In this document: positions 1-4,941 of the stretch, one piece after another
Layout of the letters: the number at the start of each line of letters is the position of its first letter
Position numbering within the stretch: position 1 is the stretch's first letter
From: Patescibacteria group bacterium
Lineage (GTDB): Bacteria; Patescibacteriota; Microgenomatia; UBA10105
Direction of reading: 5' to 3'
Length of the DNA stretch: 5,619 bases
NCBI GenBank assembly: GCA_003524845.1
Contig: DQGR01000089.1
Location: 1 to 5,619, forward strand
The notes under the pieces: generated by a model
What the model was told of the DNA's origin: nothing
The model's input: only the letters and a program-made list of their open reading frames with translations
The model's database searches: none
Program-made: the position numbers and the translations under genes

Positions 1-906
1 ATTCCGGCAGTGGGATACGGTTCTACTGAAGACTGGATCGTCAGCAGTAGTAGTGCAATTGGTGTCATGGGGTCGCAACCTGCCGTGAAGCTACTGCCAG
101 ATGGAAAAGAGGTGGCTTATATTCATTTTAGAAATGGACAGACCAATCCTCCGAGTGATTTTCGCTGGTCCGGACACATGGGAGAGATGGTTTTAGACAA
201 TGCAACGGTTCCGGATCTGGTGTCAGGAGATTTGCGTTTTGTCGCCATGGGAAACAGTTACGCAGAAATTATCGACGAACAAAACCCGATTACTCTGGCT
301 GGCAACTCTCTATTTCATGCACATTGGGCAGCCAGTGAAGGCGTCAAAATTATTGACCGGTCAAATACAAGAGGCATTACCTTTGCCAACCCGATCACCA
401 CATCTACCTATCCTCCGGTAATGCGGGCATTAATGAACTGCAGCAATAAAAACACCGCTACACACTATACTACCTGTAATTTAAGTTACGTTACCGACGG
501 CGGGCGTTATTATTTAGGACCGGGATACTGGAGTTATTGGGGTGTTCCTGACCCGCCCGGCTGGCGGGTAGGCAGCGGCAATACTGCCAGTACTTCGTAC
601 AGCGCGGGATTCCAGGCCCGATACACCTATGTTTCCAATGGCCTGCTGGTTGTCCAAGGTAATGGCGGAGATCTACTTGTGTTTCAACATAGCGGTACGC
701 CTTTGTCTTCTCCCCAACCCTCACCAACACTGCAGCCAAGTCCGACGCCAGATCCGGCAGATGTGAATAACGACGGGACTGTCACCATTTCGGACTTGCA
801 ACTGGTGATTTCGCGCTGGTTATTGAACGGTCAGGGTGACATTCAAAGTGATGGGAAGATAAATACGCTTGATGCCGCTGCAGTAATAAAAGTGTTATTA
901 CCATAA
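1..906 (+). CDS. Dockerin-domain surface protein, 5' partial
   Basis: The frame is open at the left edge (ATT CCG GCA GTG...), so the start lies outside the window; the GTG at position 10 is probably internal. Residue numbers here count from that GTG (298 residues to the TAA). Residues 1-230 are rich in Gly, Ser, Thr, Asn and aromatic residues, as in secreted beta-structured proteins; stretches such as PAVKLLPDGKEVAYIHF recall beta-propeller or BNR-type strands, but I cannot assign a family. Cys144 and Cys156 could form a disulfide. Residues 231-249 are a Pro/Ser/Thr linker. Residues 250-298 are a dockerin: two EF-hand-like calcium loops, the first with D251, N253, D255, T259 and D262, the second with D277, Q279, D281, N285 and D288. 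Dockerins bind cohesins or act as surface modules; no cohesin is visible here. The next gene is convergent. The dockerin call is firm; the role of the rest is unknown. Confidence 0.85.
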   Translation: MPAVGYGSTEDWIVSSSSAIGVMGSQPAVKLLPDGKEVAYIHFRNGQTNPPSDFRWSGHMGEMVLDNATVPDLVSGDLRFVAMGNSYAEIIDEQNPITLAGNSLFHAHWAASEGVKIIDRSNTRGITFANPITTSTYPPVMRALMNCSNKNTATHYTTCNLSYVTDGGRYYLGPGYWSYWGVPDPPGWRVGSGNTASTSYSAGFQARYTYVSNGLLVVQGNGGDLLVFQHSGTPLSSPQPSPTLQPSPTPDPADVNNDGTVTISDLQLVISRWLLNGQGDIQSDGKINTLDAAAVIKVLLP

Positions 907-960
907 TTTTCAATAAAATATAAGAGCGCTCCAAAGCAAAAGCATGGTTAAAAAAATAAA

Positions 961-1164
961 TTAAATTGGGTAGCGAGAATAATTCTCTTCGCAATCACGA
1001 ATAAGTTCCGCAGCGTCCTGAGTTGCTAATGTACGTAAACGGGCGCGTTGCCTTTCTCTCCCCGTTTTTGAAAGCCAACCCATACGAACAAATTGTTCAT
1101 CAAACCTGCAATAACTCGTATACAACGGGCATTGAGCAATTTCACAATATTCCGGCCGCTTCAC
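961..1164 (-). CDS. Small cysteine-containing protein, unknown function
   Basis: This 67-residue frame starts at GTG, four bases after the TAA of the cupredoxin gene, and ends at TAA. No upstream ATG is possible because an in-frame TAG lies 10-12 bases before the GTG, and the next Met (28) would leave only 40 residues. The N-terminus carries Cys7, Cys12 and Cys19 (C-x4-C-x6-C) among Tyr residues. The middle is strongly basic (RERQRARLR, residues 36-44) and the end acidic, with Cys58. There is no signal peptide or membrane segment, so a cytoplasmic protein is expected. I do not recognise the family. The spacing suggests translation coupled to the cupredoxin, and the four cysteines would suit a metal or Fe-S site, perhaps linked to the copper protein; that link is inference. 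The balanced composition and the tight gene junction argue that it is real. Confidence 0.6.
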   Translation of the reverse strand: MKRPEYCEIAQCPLYTSYCRFDEQFVRMGWLSKTGRERQRARLRTLATQDAAELIRDCEENYSRYPI

Positions 1165-1168
1165 AGTT

Positions 1169-1669
1169 TTATTCTACAATCAGCTTCCCCACCATGCCAT
1201 TTTGCCGGTGCTGCCCAATGTTACAGTAATATTCAAACGTACCTACCCGGTCTGCGACAAATTCTATGGTTTCACTTTGACCTGCCGGCAATACTTTGGT
1301 GCGCGCGCTAAATTCATCAATTACCCAATCATGCATGCTTTCGTTGTTGGTGAAAGTGACTTTCACCGTATCGCCTTTTTTTACTTTCATTTCTTTAACT
1401 GAAAATGAATAATTAGCTCCGTTAACTGCAAATTCTTTAGTCGCGCCTTGATTTACAACTGTCTCATCATTTGCCCCTGCTGCCCCGGAACTTTCCACCA
1501 GTACATCTTCTGGAACTTTTATTCCAGTGCTTTCAGCATTTCCTTCAACCGCCTCATTAGTGGTGACTTTGGGAGCCGGTTGGGCGCTGCTTTGTGACAT
1601 CAGAAACAAGCCGCCACCACCGACAATCACCAGAATTATTACTCCTGCGATAAGAATTTGTTTATTCAT
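1169..1669 (-). CDS. Membrane-anchored cupredoxin (type 1 copper protein)
   Basis: This 166-residue protein begins at ATG and ends at TAA. Residues 4-24 are a hydrophobic helix preceded by a Lys, fitting a signal anchor or uncleaved signal peptide that places the rest outside the membrane. Residues 25-78 form a low-complexity Ala/Glu/Ser/Thr/Val spacer. Residues 79-166 are a plastocyanin/azurin-type beta-barrel. The type 1 copper ligands are all present: His113 in SMHDWVIDEF, then Cys149, His154 and Met159 in CNIGQHRQNGM (C-x4-H-x4-M). Such proteins shuttle single electrons. The gene lies 49 bases after a heme membrane protein of the ferric-reductase superfamily and four bases before a small Cys protein, which suggests a redox module. 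No Shine-Dalgarno sequence precedes the ATG, but a promoter-like sequence does. Cupredoxin identity is very secure; the physiological partner is inferred. Confidence 0.93.
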   Translation of the reverse strand: MNKQILIAGVIILVIVGGGGLFLMSQSSAQPAPKVTTNEAVEGNAESTGIKVPEDVLVESSGAAGANDETVVNQGATKEFAVNGANYSFSVKEMKVKKGDTVKVTFTNNESMHDWVIDEFSARTKVLPAGQSETIEFVADRVGTFEYYCNIGQHRQNGMVGKLIVE

Positions 1670-1679
1670 AATAAAAGTG

Positions 1680-1709
1680 AGAATACCATATGCATTGATA
1701 GTTTGTAAA
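1680..1709 (-). promoter_or_regulatory. Candidate promoter of the cupredoxin gene
   Basis: On the - strand, TTTACA (1709-1704, five of six matches to the -35 consensus) is followed after 18 bases by TATTCT (1685-1680), preceded by TGG (1688-1686), an extended -10 arrangement. Transcription would begin about four bases before the ATG at 1669, giving a nearly leaderless mRNA and matching the absence of a Shine-Dalgarno sequence. The gene could therefore be expressed separately from the upstream heme-protein gene. Predicted from consensus only. Confidence 0.45.
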
Positions 1710-1718
1710 TATATTGTT

Positions 1719-2369
1719 TTAAGAAACGGCCGGCGGAATTTCGTTTCTTTTTTTCATGAAGTACACCACGTGCGAAAGTGCTTGTGCGAATGCATTTATG
1801 ACGATCAAAACACTCCAGATACTGATTCTTTGCAATGCCACGTGGAGGAAAATCAGCCAGACAATAATATACGTCAAATTATGAATCCGCTGCCACCATT
1901 TACCGAAATATGCCACTGCCCAGTCATTTGAGGTAACTACCATGCACGTTAAGAATGTAAATGAGATAAACCCCATCAGGGTAAATAATTGTTCAGGTAC
2001 GAGCGGTAACGCTGCAAAAATCGACTGAAAACCACGCACAAGCAAATAATGAATAGTAACGAATACATACATCAGAATTCCAAAATAACGGCGAAATATC
2101 ATCAAGATTTGAATCAGACGATGCTGAACTCCAAATCGGCGGCTAATCCCGGGAATGGTAGTTATGATGTAGGTAATCAGCCCAAGTCGACCAAACGTGG
2201 TTGCGGATAGTAAAAACGCGGTTGCCGCTGGCTTCTTAAAGTAAATGGCGTACCCGGCAAGCAAGGTGAGTGTAAGGAGGAAAATATACAACAGCTGAAA
2301 AATAACAATGATCTGCTGCCGCTTCTTGACGGCTACGGTAAACAGTTGATCAAAGAAAAAAGACATCAT
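1719..2369 (-). CDS. MsrQ/ferric-reductase-like heme-binding membrane protein
   Basis: This 216-residue, very hydrophobic protein has about six predicted membrane helices (roughly residues 20-42, 50-71, 94-113, 127-146, 163-181 and 184-204). Two regions match the ferric-reductase-like transmembrane family that includes MsrQ: RRYFGILMYVFVTIH (His107), and TSNDW followed by a stretch ending in WWQRIHNLTY (His163) and FLH (His176). The 13-residue gap between the last two His is that of the heme ligands in MsrQ. Family members carry b-type heme and pass electrons across the membrane. No FAD/NAD(P)H domain is fused, and no MsrP partner lies in the window, so the electron source and acceptor are unknown; the adjacent cupredoxin is the obvious candidate acceptor. 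Two consecutive ATG codons (2369 and 2366) are possible starts. It follows dus by eight bases. The superfamily call is good; msrQ itself is not proven. Confidence 0.8.
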   Translation of the reverse strand: MMSFFFDQLFTVAVKKRQQIIVIFQLLYIFLLTLTLLAGYAIYFKKPAATAFLLSATTFGRLGLITYIITTIPGISRRFGVQHRLIQILMIFRRYFGILMYVFVTIHYLLVRGFQSIFAALPLVPEQLFTLMGFISFTFLTCMVVTSNDWAVAYFGKWWQRIHNLTYIIVWLIFLHVALQRISIWSVLIVINAFAQALSHVVYFMKKRNEIPPAVS

Positions 2370-2376
2370 CCTTATG

Positions 2377-2382
2377 ATTATA
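2377..2382 (-). promoter_or_regulatory. Possible -10 box before the heme-protein gene
   Basis: A perfect TATAAT on the - strand overlaps the dus stop codon and ends seven bases before the first ATG at 2369, so transcription from it would give a leaderless mRNA. No good -35 is present (TTGCAG lies 18 bases upstream) and there is no TGn extension. The box may simply reflect the dus C-terminal Leu codon and stop (TTA TAA). Weak on its own; it is listed because its placement matches the other genes here. Confidence 0.25.
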
Positions 2383-3340
2383 ATCTGCCAGTTGTAAACT
2401 CTGCAACAATTTTTTCAACTTCGTCCAATGAATGAGTAGTTATCAGTTGTTCACGCAACACACTCGCCCTAGGAAATCCGGAAGCATATATTTTGAAAAA
2501 CCGGCGCAAAACGAGGAAGTTTTTCTTTTCTCCCCAGGTTTTAGTAAACAGTTGCGCGTGTCGCAACAATAGTTGCAACATTTCTTCTAATGTCTTAGGT
2601 TCCTGAGATTTTTGCGAAAACGCCCACAAATTTTTAAAAATGCCGCGGCCGATCATCACCCCATCAACTTTATATTCATTTACTTTCTTAATTCCATCTG
2701 CATAATCTTCCACATCGCCATTACCGATAATTACAGTGTTCGGATTTAATTTATTGCGCAACTCAACTGCTTTTTTTATTTCTTCCCAGTGACAGGGCAC
2801 GTCTGAAAGTTCTCTGGCTGTCCGGCCATGAATTGTCAGCGCGTCTAAATTATGTGAGAGTAAAAACGGAATCCAATCGTCAGTTATAATTGTGTTAAGA
2901 CCAATTCGGGTTTTGACACTCACCGGAAGCTGGTCTGCTCCAGCTTGCGTGGCTTTAATAATTTCACTTGCAAATGGTCGGTTATTGATAAGTCCCGCGC
3001 AGGCACCATGTTTTAGCACTACCCGTTCCGGACAACCCATATTAATATCAATTCCGGCAAATCCGAGCCGGGTAATAAGCTTTGCTACCTGATAATAATT
3101 TTCCGGCTGCATGCCCCAGATCTGGGCAATAATTGGCCGCTCAGTTTCGGTAAATTGAAACTGGTGAATAATTTTATCTTTGCCCCGCGAACACAAGCCT
3201 TCAACCGACGTAAACTCAGTAAAAAACACGTAAGGCTTTGCACAACTGGCTACCATTTGCCGAAACACACTATCGGTGACATCTTCCATCGGGGCAAGTG
3301 CAAAAAATGGTTTGGGTAAATCCTGCCAGAATGATTTCAT
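2378..3340 (-). CDS. dus: tRNA-dihydrouridine synthase
   Basis: This 320-residue protein reduces uridine to dihydrouridine in tRNA D-loops using FMN and NADPH. The Dus signatures appear in order: LAPMEDVTDSVFR (residues 15-27) at the start of the TIM barrel, the flavin-binding QIWG (73-76), DINMGCP (98-104) with the presumed catalytic Cys103 that protonates the uracil, VKTRIG (142-147), LTIHGRTAREL (168-178), IIGNGDV (204-210) and the phosphate-binding GVMIGRGIFKNLW (227-239). The C-terminal helical tRNA-binding domain follows from about residue 250. The length is normal for the family. The start at ATG 3340 gives the usual short N-terminus before the first strand; there is no Shine-Dalgarno sequence. 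The subfamily (DusA, B or C) cannot be set from motifs alone, so only the generic symbol is given. It is followed after eight bases by the heme-protein gene, so co-transcription is likely although no functional link is evident. Confidence 0.95.
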   Translation of the reverse strand: MKSFWQDLPKPFFALAPMEDVTDSVFRQMVASCAKPYVFFTEFTSVEGLCSRGKDKIIHQFQFTETERPIIAQIWGMQPENYYQVAKLITRLGFAGIDINMGCPERVVLKHGACAGLINNRPFASEIIKATQAGADQLPVSVKTRIGLNTIITDDWIPFLLSHNLDALTIHGRTARELSDVPCHWEEIKKAVELRNKLNPNTVIIGNGDVEDYADGIKKVNEYKVDGVMIGRGIFKNLWAFSQKSQEPKTLEEMLQLLLRHAQLFTKTWGEKKNFLVLRRFFKIYASGFPRASVLREQLITTHSLDEVEKIVAEFTTGRL

Positions 3341-3349
3341 GTTTGAGTT

Positions 3350-3385
3350 GTCATTGCGATCCGCCTTAGGCGGAGAGGCAATCCC
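3350..3385. repeat. Palindromic REP/MITE-like element before dus
   Basis: An imperfect palindrome fills the gap between pspC and dus. The outer arms ATTGC (3353-3357) and GCAAT (3378-3382) pair, a GAT/AGAG internal loop follows, and an inner stem CCGCC (3361-3365)/GGCGG (3369-3373) closes on a TTA loop. Elements of the form GTCATTGCGA...GGCAATCCC occur as dispersed repeats in many bacterial genomes, so this is probably one copy of a genome-wide family. Only one copy is in the window. No T-run follows on either strand, so it is not a standard terminator. Confidence 0.6.
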
Positions 3386-3389
3386 ATGA

Positions 3390-3398
3390 AGTATACCA
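3390..3398 (-). promoter_or_regulatory. Candidate extended -10 promoter of dus
   Basis: TATACT (3395-3390) preceded by TGG (3398-3396) forms an extended -10 on the - strand, just downstream of the pspC stop. No recognisable -35 is seen, which extended -10 promoters tolerate. Transcription would begin near 3383, at the edge of the palindromic element, so the leader of about 43 bases would consist largely of that hairpin. Predicted from consensus only. Confidence 0.4.
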
Positions 3399-3409
3399 TT
3401 CAGCTTGCT

Positions 3410-3595
3410 TTACTTTTCCGAAGGAATCATAACCCAGGAGATGATATACGGCAGGAGTCCGGGTACGCCTCCGGGTAACAGTAATAGTATCCAAACCAGG
3501 CGCACGACTGTCACGTCAATTTTTAAATAATTGGCAAAGGCTGCGCAGACTCCGGCAATTTTCCGTCCCTGTTTTGGGCGCACCAGACGTTTCAT
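3410..3595 (-). CDS. PspC-domain small membrane protein
   Basis: This 61-residue protein is essentially one PspC domain. The N-terminal part matches the family pattern RLVRPKQGRKIAGVCAAFANYLKID, here with the usual GVCAG(L) motif as GVCAAF (residues 15-20). It is followed by V-V-R-L-V-W (30-35) and a hydrophobic segment (about 34-57) with a Gly/Pro-containing turn (PGGVPG, 41-46) before the terminal PSEK. PspC proteins sit in the cytoplasmic membrane. In Proteobacteria PspC works with PspB and PspA in the envelope-stress response, but stand-alone short PspC proteins are common in other bacteria and their role is less defined. No PspA or PspB gene is in the window. An extended -10 box ends eight bases before the ATG, so the message would be leaderless and the gene can be expressed independently of the Fic/Doc gene 27 bases upstream. 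Confidence 0.9.
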   Translation of the reverse strand: MKRLVRPKQGRKIAGVCAAFANYLKIDVTVVRLVWILLLLPGGVPGLLPYIISWVMIPSEK

Positions 3596-3603
3596 ACGAA
3601 TAA

Positions 3604-3612
3604 ATTATAGCA
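3604..3612 (-). promoter_or_regulatory. Extended -10 promoter of pspC-domain gene (leaderless)
   Basis: The - strand reads TGC (3612-3610) directly before a perfect TATAAT (3609-3604), a consensus extended -10. The ATG of the PspC gene follows after eight bases, about where transcription should start, so the mRNA would be leaderless. The best -35 position has no good match, which is acceptable for an extended -10. The box lies in the 27-base gap after the Fic/Doc stop codon. Confidence 0.55.
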
Positions 3613-3622
3613 CGGACCAGCC

Positions 3623-4072
3623 CTACTTCGCATCCTGGGTAAAGCGCTCCAGAATTTCACGACACCACATGCGGGTCTGCTCGCCGGAAATATTATGCTC
3701 CCCGGCTTTGGCTACGGTAATTGCAAAGTAAAACAGTTCGTTATACGACAGCGTATAGTCCACGTTGTGAGTGAGTAGAAAATAATGGGTAAACAGAACT
3801 GCCATCCGCTTATTGCCGTTTCTGAACGGGTGGCCGCGAATCACCTGGTTAAAGTACGCAGCTGCGGCATCAAGTACTGTCGCATTTAAATATTCGCCGC
3901 CAAATGTCTGCCGAACGCTTTCCAGAATACTCTCGAGTTTGCCTAAAAACCGGGTTTCAAAATCCGGAATCGGCTCACCCAGGTTTTCGAGCGCCTTTTT
4001 GAAGTTTTTGAATGTACGGCCGCAATCGGCCAGGGTCAGCCAGTTTTTTGGGGTCGCGTAAATGTTTTTCAT
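3623..4072 (-). CDS. Fic/Doc-family protein (death-on-curing type)
   Basis: This 149-residue protein, started at ATG 4072 (the TTG three bases earlier is less likely) and ended by TAG, carries the Fic core motif HPFRNGNKR at residues 81-89. The K-R ending is typical of the Doc branch. Upstream, LESILESVRQTFGGEYL (about residues 46-62) matches the helix pair that precedes the motif in death-on-curing proteins (LLESAL...FGGEYL). Fic proteins transfer AMP or other phosphate-containing groups to proteins; Doc phosphorylates EF-Tu and is neutralised by Phd. His81 would be the catalytic base. The usual Asp/Glu at motif position 5, which helps hold Mg2+, is Asn85 here, so activity may differ. I see no (S/T)xxxE(G/N) inhibitory helix. 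The first 98 bases overlap a small upstream frame that may be an antitoxin or an N-terminal extension. The family call is firm; toxin function is inferred. Confidence 0.88.
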   Translation of the reverse strand: MKNIYATPKNWLTLADCGRTFKNFKKALENLGEPIPDFETRFLGKLESILESVRQTFGGEYLNATVLDAAAAYFNQVIRGHPFRNGNKRMAVLFTHYFLLTHNVDYTLSYNELFYFAITVAKAGEHNISGEQTRMWCREILERFTQDAK

Positions 4073-4199
4073 CAAATTTTTCCAGGAGCCGATACGTCTC
4101 CTGATATTTTTTTATGCTATAGCGCACCCTCCGGTCAACCGGCATGGCATTACCCACAAACGTCGAGATACGGTTGAAGATGTCGATTAAGGGTTTCAT
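3975..4199 (-). CDS. Small unknown frame overlapping Fic/Doc gene
   Basis: This 74-residue frame begins at ATG 4199, four bases after the HAD stop codon, and ends at TGA inside the Fic/Doc gene; a TTG at 4223 could lengthen it by eight residues but would overlap the HAD gene. Residues 1-45 look protein-like: an amphipathic start (MKPLIDIFNRISTF), then basic and charged helix-like sequence (RRVRYSIKKYQETYRLLEKF). Residues 46-74, which lie in the 98-base overlap, are rich in Arg, Lys, Pro and Gly and look more like an out-of-frame reading. It could be a small antitoxin-like partner of the Fic/Doc protein, or the true N-terminus of that protein separated by a frameshift. No family is recognised and no DNA-binding fold is obvious. 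There is no Shine-Dalgarno sequence; coupling to the HAD gene is likely. Confidence 0.45.
   Translation of the reverse strand: MKPLIDIFNRISTFVGNAMPVDRRVRYSIKKYQETYRLLEKFDEKHLRDPKKLADPGRLRPYIQKLQKGARKPG
4083..4103. other. Short inverted repeat upstream of the Fic/Doc start
   Basis: CAGGAG (4083-4088) and CTCCTG (4098-4103) are perfect 6-base inverted arms around a 9-base loop, ending 10 bases before the Fic/Doc ATG and inside the small upstream frame. In mRNA the stem would contain the only AGGAG-like sequence near this start. It could influence Fic/Doc translation or be a small operator, or be chance within coding sequence. Confidence 0.3.
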
Positions 4200-4203
4200 G
4201 AAA

Positions 4204-4842
4204 TTATTGTAATATACTGGCAACCTCTTTCAAAGTCGAGAAAATTTTATCTGCCCCTGAATAGTCTGCATCCGGATAATTCTGATTTGGCACGCAAATC
4301 ACCTGCATGCCGGCGGCTTTGGCCGCGAGAATCCCGTTGGCTGAATCTTCAAGGACGACGCATTCATTTGCAGGTAGGCCCAGCTTTTGCGCAGTTTTCG
4401 TAAACACTTCCGGACTGGGCTTACCCTGCAGCACATCTTCACTGGAAATAACTACTATAAAGTAATTTTTGAGTTCGGGAAACTTGGCAAAAATCAATTG
4501 CAAATAATCGCGGTCGCCACTGGTTGCGAGTGCGAGCTTCAACCCACGTAAGTTAAGTTCTGCAAGTAATGGCAATGCACCTGGAAACAATTGTAACTCA
4601 TTATGCGCCATTTCAAAAAAAATCTGCTGCCGCTGATGGTATAAATCCTCAACGCTACCCGGTAAATCATAGATATCTTTGTACTCCTCAATAATGTCAA
4701 TCATCCGCATGCCCTCGCGTCCGGCATGAGACGTGAAATGCAACTTGCCGTAATTTTCCAGAAACTTATGCGACGCCTTAAGCTGTAACGGCGTCGAGTC
4801 AACCAGTAACCCATCAAGATCAAAAATGACTGCAGAAATCAT
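4204..4842 (-). CDS. HAD-superfamily hydrolase, beta-phosphoglucomutase-like
   Basis: This 212-residue protein has all four HAD motifs: FDLDGLLVDS (residues 7-16) with nucleophile Asp8 and general acid Asp10, the LATSGD segment with Ser108 (motif II), Lys141 in GKPSPEVF (motif III), and VLEDSANG (163-170) with Glu165 and Asp166 that bind Mg2+ (motif IV). A helical cap (about residues 15-85) sits between motifs I and II, which is the subfamily IA layout of beta-phosphoglucomutase, phosphoglycolate phosphatase and sugar-phosphate phosphatases. The GKPSPEVF and EDSANG forms favour the beta-phosphoglucomutase/phosphatase branch, but the substrate cannot be set from sequence alone. The length is normal. 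ATG 4842 is the only start leaving the usual few residues before motif I. It leads a - strand run with the small frame four bases downstream, and its upstream region faces the divergent SPFH gene. Confidence 0.92.
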   Translation of the reverse strand: MISAVIFDLDGLLVDSTPLQLKASHKFLENYGKLHFTSHAGREGMRMIDIIEEYKDIYDLPGSVEDLYHQRQQIFFEMAHNELQLFPGALPLLAELNLRGLKLALATSGDRDYLQLIFAKFPELKNYFIVVISSEDVLQGKPSPEVFTKTAQKLGLPANECVVLEDSANGILAAKAAGMQVICVPNQNYPDADYSGADKIFSTLKEVASILQ

Positions 4843-4857
4843 ATGTGCGTTACCGGT

Positions 4858-4866
4858 ATTGTACCA
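4858..4866 (-). promoter_or_regulatory. Candidate proximal extended -10 for the HAD gene
   Basis: The - strand reads TGG (4866-4864) directly before TACAAT (4863-4858). Transcription would start near 4851, giving a leader of about nine bases before the ATG at 4842. There is no good -35. It is the same TGG-extended form seen before dus and the cupredoxin gene. It competes with, or adds to, the distal promoter listed separately. Confidence 0.4.
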
Positions 4867-4882
4867 TGCACAAGATCAAATA

Positions 4883-4910
4883 ATTATAAATAACCCACTT
4901 AATTTGACAA
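4883..4910 (-). promoter_or_regulatory. Candidate distal promoter of the HAD gene
   Basis: On the - strand TTGTCA (4910-4905) is followed after 16 bases by a perfect TATAAT (4888-4883). Start would be near 4876, leaving a leader of about 34 bases. Its -35 hexamer occupies five of the six bases used, on the other strand, by the -35 of the divergent SPFH promoter, so both could not be bound by polymerase at once. Confidence 0.45.
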
Positions 4911-4931
4911 TTGAGTCAGTTGCAGTACAAT
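4904..4931 (+). promoter_or_regulatory. Promoter of the SPFH gene
   Basis: A perfect -35 TTGACA (4904-4909) and a -10 TACAAT (4926-4931, one mismatch) are separated by 16 bases. Transcription would begin near 4938, about four bases before the ATG at 4942, so the mRNA would be nearly leaderless. AGGA (4937-4940) lies too close to the ATG to act as a Shine-Dalgarno sequence. Confidence 0.6.
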
Positions 4932-4941
4932 TTATCAGGAT

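Noticed and set aside
491..739. 82-residue - strand open frame
   Set aside because: It is fully antisense to the dockerin protein, whose frame is supported by a clear domain and linker, and has no recognisable motif of its own.
924..931. GAGCGCTC palindrome between the convergent genes
   Set aside because: It is a perfect 8-base palindrome with no loop and no adjacent T-run; it could be a protein site, but one short palindrome is expected by chance.
973..992. Hairpin GAGAA-TAA-TTCTC as a terminator for the - strand run
   Set aside because: The stem is five mostly A/T pairs inside the 67-residue gene, and the T-run on the - strand begins about 14 bases later, so it does not fit an intrinsic terminator.
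1302..1309. Alternating GCGCGCGC run
   Set aside because: It encodes Ser-Ala-Arg in the cupredoxin gene and is too short to argue for unusual DNA structure.
1527..1931. 134-residue + strand open frame
   Set aside because: It lies opposite the start of the cupredoxin gene and the end of the heme-protein gene, spans their gap without relation to their boundaries, and has no domain-like pattern; it is a shadow of well-supported - strand genes.
3975..3977. Recoding of UGA as glycine, as in some CPR lineages
   Set aside because: The only UGA stop here ends the doubtful 74-residue frame. The well-supported genes contain no internal UGA and end in TAA or TAG, so the window gives no evidence for recoding.
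3623..4072. Self-inhibiting Fic motif (S/T)xxxE(G/N) within the Fic/Doc protein or the small upstream frame
   Set aside because: I read both proteins for the pattern. Near matches such as the KKALEN segment lack the Ser/Thr at the right position.
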